From Kocuria marina (GTDB lineage Bacteria > Actinomycetota > Actinomycetes > Actinomycetales > Micrococcaceae), in NCBI RefSeq assembly GCF_000786655.1, contig NZ_JROM01000008.1, forward strand, positions 1 to 48,681: 48,681 bases of DNA, read 5' to 3'. Under the pieces are notes generated by a model. It saw only the letters and a list, made by a program, of their open reading frames with translations, did no database searches and was not told the origin of the DNA. Position 1 is the first letter of the stretch, and the number at the start of each line of letters is the position of its first letter. Shown here in pieces: positions 43,972 through 48,681 of this stretch. The translations under genes and the position numbers were made by a program.

Positions 43972-46900
43972 ATGACGGATCAGCAATTTCTCGACAGGTT
44001 GCGCGACTGGTTGCCGCGGCAGCGGTGGTTCCCGTTCACGGCCACCCCGGACCAGTTGCGCTTGAGCGTCGTGGGCCGCGCGACCCTGGATTCCGGCACC
44101 GGATCGCATCGCGGCACGGAACGCATCATGTTCCTGGTCCAGGTCACGGTGGGCGAGCGCAGCGAATTGCTCAACGTACCGGTCGTGCGCAGCACCGAAG
44201 CCCTGCCCGAGCTCGAGCGCTTCACGATCGGCAGCTATTGCTCCGGCGGCCCGGACCGTCCCCTGCCCGAGCAGCTGATCGCGGGTGCGGAGGCCTCGGC
44301 CTCGTTCCTGCGCCGCGCCATCTCGCACGCGGGTTCCCTCCTCGAACGACGCCGCTCGGAGCGCTCGCAGACCGCCCAGCCCACCACCTCGGAGGACTCC
44401 CCGGAGGCCGGTCAGACCGCCGGCGCCCAGGAGAAAGCCGGCGCGTCCGGTCGTAGTGAGGCCCGCGCCGATGCACAGGGCAGCCAGAGCACCACTGCGG
44501 ACGAGACGGTCACGTTCCACCTCTACGACGCCGTGGGGGACCCAGGTTTCATGGACCGGGTGCTGCGGATCATGGATGCGCAGCTGACCGAGGGCGGGGT
44601 GCTGCGCCACGGGATGGGCCTGCACGGGCGCTACACCGGGGCCATGAACACGGATTATCGGATTGCCTCCGCGGATCAGGTGCGGGTGATCTCCTCAGAG
44701 CAGTCCAACACGTCCGTGATCCTCACCCCGCAGGACGCGGAGGACTCGGTTCCCGCGCTGGGCGGCGACGCGGTGATCGTGAAGTTCTTCCGCGTGGTGG
44801 GGGAGGGGCGCAACCCGGACGTGGAGGTGGGCGTCAAACTCACGTCGCACGGTTCCACCGCGGTCCCGGCCACGGCCGGATGGCTTGACGCCCAGTGGCG
44901 CCAGGGTCTGGTCACCACGTCCGGTCAGCTCGCGGTGGCCGCCCAGTTCCTGGCCGATTCGCAGGACGCGTGGGCCATGGCCCTGGACGCGGCGAGCCAT
45001 GCCCGGGACTTCTCCGAGCTCGCGGCCGAGCTGGGTGTCACGACCGCGCGCGTCCACGCCGACCTCCTCGGCGCCTTCGACCCCGTCACCGCGGACGACG
45101 ATGCTCGGCGCCGGTTCCTGGACGACCTCGCCTCGCGGATCCGCTGGGCGTGGGAGTCCTGCGGGGACTACTTCGATTCCTACCGGGCCGAGGTCGAGGA
45201 CCTGCTCGAGCAGCTGTCCCGGATCCGGGAGATCCCCGCCCTGCAACGGATCCACGGTGATTACCACCTGGGCCAGGTGCTGCACAACGACGCCCAGGGG
45301 TTCCGGATCCTGGACTTCGAGGGTGAGCCCCTACGACCCATTAAGGAGCGTGTCCGCCCGGACGTGGCCCTGCGCGACGTCGTCGGCATGCTGCGCTCGT
45401 TCGACTATGCGGGCGCCATGGCCGCGCGTGAGCGGGACGAGGACATGAGCGCCTGGACTGACGCGGTCTCGGACGCGTTCCTCGAGGGGTACGCCCGCAC
45501 GAGCGGTTCTGGCGTGGACCGGGATTCGGTGCTCTTCCGCGCCCTGTGGCTCGACAAGGCCCTGTACGAAGTGGTCTACGAGCAGCGCAACCGCCCGGAC
45601 TGGGTCGCGGTCCCGGCCGGTGCCGTGGTGCGTTCGCTTGAACGTGCGCGCTCCCGTAACGTGAGGCGTGAAACACACGAGAGCCACACACCTGCGTCCA
45701 GAACCGAGGATTTCGTGACCCCTGAACACCCCGAGAACACCGGCCCCGCGGCGTCGTCGACCCCCACGGGCCCCGAATCCACGCCGACCTCGGCAGCCGA
45801 GTCCGCGCAGCCCACCGGCGGCCGGGCGCCGTCGGCGGAACCGCGCAACGCGCAGGGTGCTGCGTCGGAGGCGACCGGGACGAACGACGCGTCGGCACGG
45901 ACCACTGACGGTGGTGACGTGGCGGCTCGGGCCGTCGACAGCGATGACGTGACGGCTCCGGCGGAGACCGCGGGCGGGAACGACGCGTCGACTCGGGCCG
46001 GGACCTCAAAGGACAGCGTCGCAGCGGCGTCGAAACGGGATCACCCCGCGGGCGGGCCCGTGCCCGTGAGCGAGGACGTGCTCGCAGCGGTGGCCGAGGG
46101 GCGCTACCACGATCCCCACGCGGTGCTCGGGGCGCACTTCAACCCGGACGGTTCGGTGACCATCCGGACCCTGCGACGCTTCGCGACACACGTCTCGGTG
46201 CGCACGCTCAACGGGACGTTCCCCCTCGAGCATGAGTGGGGTGGGATCTTCACCGGGGTGGTGCCCGCGCACGACGAGGGCAAGATCCCCGACTACCGCG
46301 TCCTGGTGACCTACGCGGGCAAGGAGCCCGCCGAGGTCGACGACCCCTACCGGTTCGCGCCCACCCTGGGCGAGCTGGACCTGCACCTGATCGGCGAGGG
46401 CCGGCACGAGACCCTGTGGACCGTGCTCGGTGCCCACGTGCACCACTACCCGTCCTCCATGGGGGACGTCTCCGGCGTGAGCTTCGCGGTGTGGGCCCCC
46501 AATGCCCGGGCCGTGCGCGTGATCGGTGACTTCAACGGGTGGGACGGTTCCGAGCACGCCATGCGCTCGCTGGGTTCCAGCGGTGTGTGGGAAGTGTTCG
46601 TGCCCGGCATGGGCTCGGGGGACACCTACAAGTTCCGGATCCGTGCGGCGGACGGTTCGTGGCGGGACAAGGCGGACCCCATGGCCTTCGGCACCGAGAT
46701 CCCGCCGTCCACCGCGTCGCGCGTGTTCGAGTCCTCGTACGAGTTCCGGGACGACGCGTGGATGCGGGCCCGCGCGGCCAAGGATCCCCACAACGCACCC
46801 ATGAGCGTGTACGAGATGCACATCGGCTCGTGGCGCATGGGTCTCGGCTACGTGGATCTCGCCCGCGAACTCGTGGAGTACCTCACGTGGCAGGGCTTCA

Positions 46901-48270
46901 CCCACGTGGAGTTCATGCCCGTCGCGGAGCACCCGTTCGGTGGTTCGTGGGGTTACCAGGTCACCGGTTACTACGCGCCGTCGTCGCGCTTCGGTTCCCC
47001 GGACGAGTTCCGCTACCTCGTGGACCAGCTGCACCAGGCCGGCATCGGTGTGCTCGTGGACTGGGTCCCCGGCCACTTCCCCAAGGACGAGTGGGCGCTC
47101 GCCAAGTTCGACGGACAACCGCTCTACGAGCACCCGGACCCCCGCCGCGGCGAGCACAAGGACTGGGGCACGCTGATCTTCGACTACGGCCGCCGGGAGG
47201 TGCGCAACTTCCTCGTGGCCAACGCGAACTACTGGCTCGAGGAGTTCCACGTGGACGGGCTGCGCGTGGACGCCGTGGCCTCCATGCTCTACCTGGACTA
47301 CTCGCGCAACGACGGCGAGTGGGAGCCCAACCAGTACGGCGGACGCGAGAACCTCGAGGCCATCGCGTTCCTCCAGGAGGCGAACGCCACCGCGTACCGG
47401 CGCAATCCCGGGATCGTCATGGTCGCGGAGGAGTCCACGTCCTTCCCCGGGGTCACCAAACCCACGAGCGCCGGCGGTCTCGGCTTCGGGATCAAGTGGA
47501 ACATGGGGTGGATGCACGACAGCCTCGAGTACATGGCCGAGGATCCCGTCAACCGGCACTACCACCACAACAAGGCCACGTTCTCCATGGTCTACGCCTA
47601 CTCGGAGAACTTCATCCTTCCCATCTCCCACGACGAGGTCGTGTACGGCAAGGGCTCCCTGCTGCGCAAGATGCCGGGTGACCGGTGGCAGCAGCTCGCC
47701 AACGTGCGGGCCTACCTCGCGTACATGTGGGCGCACCCGGGCAAGCAGCTGATCTTCATGGGCACCGAGTACGCCCAGGAGTCGGAGTGGTCCCAGGAGC
47801 ACGGGCTGGACTGGTGGCTCTCGGAGACCCCGCCGCACCACGGCGTGCAGGAGCTGGTGAAGAGCCTCAACGAGATCTACCGCGAGACCCCGGCCCTGTA
47901 CGCACGGGATAACGACCCGTCCGGTTTCGAGTGGATCGACGCCAACGACGCCAAGCGCAACACGCTGTCCTTCACCCGATGGGACGACCAGGGCAACCCG
48001 CTCGTGTGCGTGGCCAACTTCGCGGGCAACACCCACGAGCGTTTCCGGCTGGGTCTGCCGTGGGCCGGTGAGTGGGACGAGGTGCTCAACACGGACTCCG
48101 AGATCTTCGGTGGTTCCGGCGTGGGCAACCTGGGCCGGGTCACCGCGACCGAGGGTGCGTACAACGGGAAGCCGGCGTCCGCCGAGGTCACCGTCCCGCC
48201 GCTCGCGGTGTTGTTCCTGAAGCCGGCCAAGGGTGCGGCCACCAGCCCGACGGCGCGCGACCGGGACTGA
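43972..48270 (+). CDS. glgB: Maltokinase fused to 1,4-alpha-glucan branching enzyme
   Basis: A 1,432-residue fusion. Residues 1 to about 565 are a maltokinase (Mak/Pep2): N-terminal [10 protein letters not shown], a disordered insertion at about 125-178, VIVKFFRVV, the catalytic loop [13 protein letters not shown] (Asp430), and ILDFEGEP (Asp448) for metal binding. It phosphorylates maltose for GlgE. A low-complexity Thr/Ala/Asp-rich linker (about 575-690) follows. Residues about 695-1425 are GlgB: an N-terminal domain ([20 protein letters not shown]), a CBM48 ([24 protein letters not shown]), and a GH13 barrel with Asp1100 ([17 protein letters not shown]), Glu1153 (MVAEEST) and Asp1221 ([12 protein letters not shown]). 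An in-frame GTG at 45715 with GAGGA four bases upstream could also start a stand-alone GlgB of 851 residues. Separate mak and glgB genes are the commoner arrangement. Confidence 0.93.
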   Translation: MTDQQFLDRLRDWLPRQRWFPFTATPDQLRLSVVGRATLDSGTGSHRGTERIMFLVQVTVGERSELLNVPVVRSTEALPELERFTIGSYCSGGPDRPLPEQLIAGAEASASFLRRAISHAGSLLERRRSERSQTAQPTTSEDSPEAGQTAGAQEKAGASGRSEARADAQGSQSTTADETVTFHLYDAVGDPGFMDRVLRIMDAQLTEGGVLRHGMGLHGRYTGAMNTDYRIASADQVRVISSEQSNTSVILTPQDAEDSVPALGGDAVIVKFFRVVGEGRNPDVEVGVKLTSHGSTAVPATAGWLDAQWRQGLVTTSGQLAVAAQFLADSQDAWAMALDAASHARDFSELAAELGVTTARVHADLLGAFDPVTADDDARRRFLDDLASRIRWAWESCGDYFDSYRAEVEDLLEQLSRIREIPALQRIHGDYHLGQVLHNDAQGFRILDFEGEPLRPIKERVRPDVALRDVVGMLRSFDYAGAMAARERDEDMSAWTDAVSDAFLEGYARTSGSGVDRDSVLFRALWLDKALYEVVYEQRNRPDWVAVPAGAVVRSLERARSRNVRRETHESHTPASRTEDFVTPEHPENTGPAASSTPTGPESTPTSAAESAQPTGGRAPSAEPRNAQGAASEATGTNDASARTTDGGDVAARAVDSDDVTAPAETAGGNDASTRAGTSKDSVAAASKRDHPAGGPVPVSEDVLAAVAEGRYHDPHAVLGAHFNPDGSVTIRTLRRFATHVSVRTLNGTFPLEHEWGGIFTGVVPAHDEGKIPDYRVLVTYAGKEPAEVDDPYRFAPTLGELDLHLIGEGRHETLWTVLGAHVHHYPSSMGDVSGVSFAVWAPNARAVRVIGDFNGWDGSEHAMRSLGSSGVWEVFVPGMGSGDTYKFRIRAADGSWRDKADPMAFGTEIPPSTASRVFESSYEFRDDAWMRARAAKDPHNAPMSVYEMHIGSWRMGLGYVDLARELVEYLTWQGFTHVEFMPVAEHPFGGSWGYQVTGYYAPSSRFGSPDEFRYLVDQLHQAGIGVLVDWVPGHFPKDEWALAKFDGQPLYEHPDPRRGEHKDWGTLIFDYGRREVRNFLVANANYWLEEFHVDGLRVDAVASMLYLDYSRNDGEWEPNQYGGRENLEAIAFLQEANATAYRRNPGIVMVAEESTSFPGVTKPTSAGGLGFGIKWNMGWMHDSLEYMAEDPVNRHYHHNKATFSMVYAYSENFILPISHDEVVYGKGSLLRKMPGDRWQQLANVRAYLAYMWAHPGKQLIFMGTEYAQESEWSQEHGLDWWLSETPPHHGVQELVKSLNEIYRETPALYARDNDPSGFEWIDANDAKRNTLSFTRWDDQGNPLVCVANFAGNTHERFRLGLPWAGEWDEVLNTDSEIFGGSGVGNLGRVTATEGAYNGKPASAEVTVPPLAVLFLKPAKGAATSPTARDRD

Positions 48271-48290
48271 CCGGGTCACGCATCAACGAA

Positions 48291-48330
48291 CGGAGAACCC
48301 GCGGGAGCACGAGCTCCCGCGGGTTCTCCG
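48291..48330 (+). terminator. Terminator of the glgE-treS-mak/glgB transcript
   Basis: A perfect 18-bp stem (48291-48308 with 48313-48330) contains GGAGAACCCGCGGGAG and its complement around a 4-base loop. It lies 20 bases past the stop codon. Confidence 0.88.
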
Positions 48331-48356
48331 TCTCCGGAGGGTTCGCCGGCTCGGGT

Positions 48357-48492
48357 TTGCCGTCTCCGGTGGTGGCGTGTAATGTCTTCCGAGTTGCCAC
48401 GGCAGCGGCCGCGAAGGCCGAACGGGGCAACGAATCGGAGTCGATCCCACCGCTAACGAGCCGTGCACAACGGCGAGAAGGTGTGCTAGGAT
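48357..48492 (+). promoter_or_regulatory. Tandem promoters of a downstream rRNA operon
   Basis: P1 has TTGCCG at 48357-48362 and TAATGT at 48380-48385, and P2 has TGCACA at 48464-48469 and TAGGAT at 48487-48492. Both have exactly 17-base spacers. Between them GTTGCC and GGCAAC can pair across a GC-rich segment. Two spaced promoters ahead of a long non-coding leader are typical of ribosomal RNA operons. Confidence 0.6.
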
Positions 48493-48681
48493 GATTCCCC
48501 GCAAGCCGCTGATGAGCGGTGACAGCAGGAAGCAATCGAGAGTTCATCTCGAGTTGCAGGCCGGGTCACCCGCAGCTAAGCTTGCAGATCGCAACCGACC
48601 GTTGTGGCCCTGGTGAGGGGTTGTGTGGTGTGGTTTGTTGTTTGTCAACTCAATAGTGTGTCTAGTTTGTTGATACCAAAG
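48493..48681 (+). other. Non-coding leader, probably of a 16S rRNA gene beyond the window
   Basis: After P2 there is no coding sequence. The composition becomes AT/GT-richer, and the end (TTGTTTGTCAACTCAATAG, then TAGTTTGTTGATACC) resembles the box-A/antitermination and RNase III leader regions before 16S rRNA in Micrococcaceae. The mature 16S start is not reached. The identification rests on resemblance remembered from related genomes. Confidence 0.55.

Noticed and set aside
46006-48279. Long antisense open frame opposite glgB (757 codons), and similar frames opposite glgP, glgE, treS and cstA
   Set aside because: Composition is dominated by His, Val, Gly and Arg as expected for the complement of GC-rich codons, with no domains, ribosome-binding sites or promoters.

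Overview
This is chromosomal DNA from a high-GC Gram-positive bacterium of the Actinomycetota, most likely Micrococcaceae and possibly Kocuria-like. That placement rests on GC-rich codon use, the lpqE-carD-ispD-ispF-cysS-rlmB gene order, senX3-regX3 next to phoU, a complete GlgE glucan pathway with a maltokinase-GlgB fusion, and actinobacterial leaderless promoters. The genus is an inference. Nearly all of the window is intact housekeeping and metabolic sequence. I see no CRISPR array, prophage or intact transposon.

Layout. 1-276: repeats and a terminator belonging to something further left. 277-6117: a secreted subtilase with LGFP-like repeats, a DHA2-type MFS exporter and a large FAD/NAD(P)-binding protein. 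6139-12257: a divergent nucleoside-catabolism locus, nupC-deoR to the left and deoA-deoC-phosphosugar mutase to the right, around one perfect palindromic operator. 12274-13860: a class F-like sortase and a CHRD-domain surface protein, with a CRP/GlxR-type site in front. 14124-14211: tRNA-Ser(UGA). 14389-18653: a quinone oxidoreductase, the pyruvate/peptide transporter CstA with its small YbdD partner, and an unknown protein with 24-bp repeats. 18654-19172: about 500 bp with no convincing gene, then tRNA-Thr(CGU) at 19182-19254. 19381-22744: tmk-holB-lipoprotein hydrolase operon. 22838-26036: a Cys/Met-type PLP enzyme, a DUF2516 membrane protein, a methyltransferase and gpmA. 26232-29028: phoU diverging from senX3-regX3 across apparent PHO boxes. 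29193-34551: lpqE-like lipoprotein diverging from carD, then ispD, ispF, cysS and rlmB. 34538-48270: alpha-glucan metabolism (glgX, glgP, glgE, treS, and a maltokinase-GlgB fusion). 48357-48681: tandem promoters and the leader of what looks like a ribosomal RNA operon cut off by the window end.

How the genes work together. NupC imports nucleosides, DeoA releases deoxyribose-1-phosphate, the mutase isomerises it, DeoC cleaves the 5-phosphate, and DeoR senses a pathway intermediate. TreS and maltokinase convert trehalose to maltose-1-phosphate, GlgE polymerises it, GlgB branches the product, and GlgP and GlgX take it apart. The clearest sequence-level regularity is a repeated promoter grammar: a TANNNT-like -10 box followed by exactly 6 or 7 bases and then the start codon. 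It occurs at eleven genes, implying widespread leaderless mRNAs, and it fixes several start codons that would otherwise be ambiguous.
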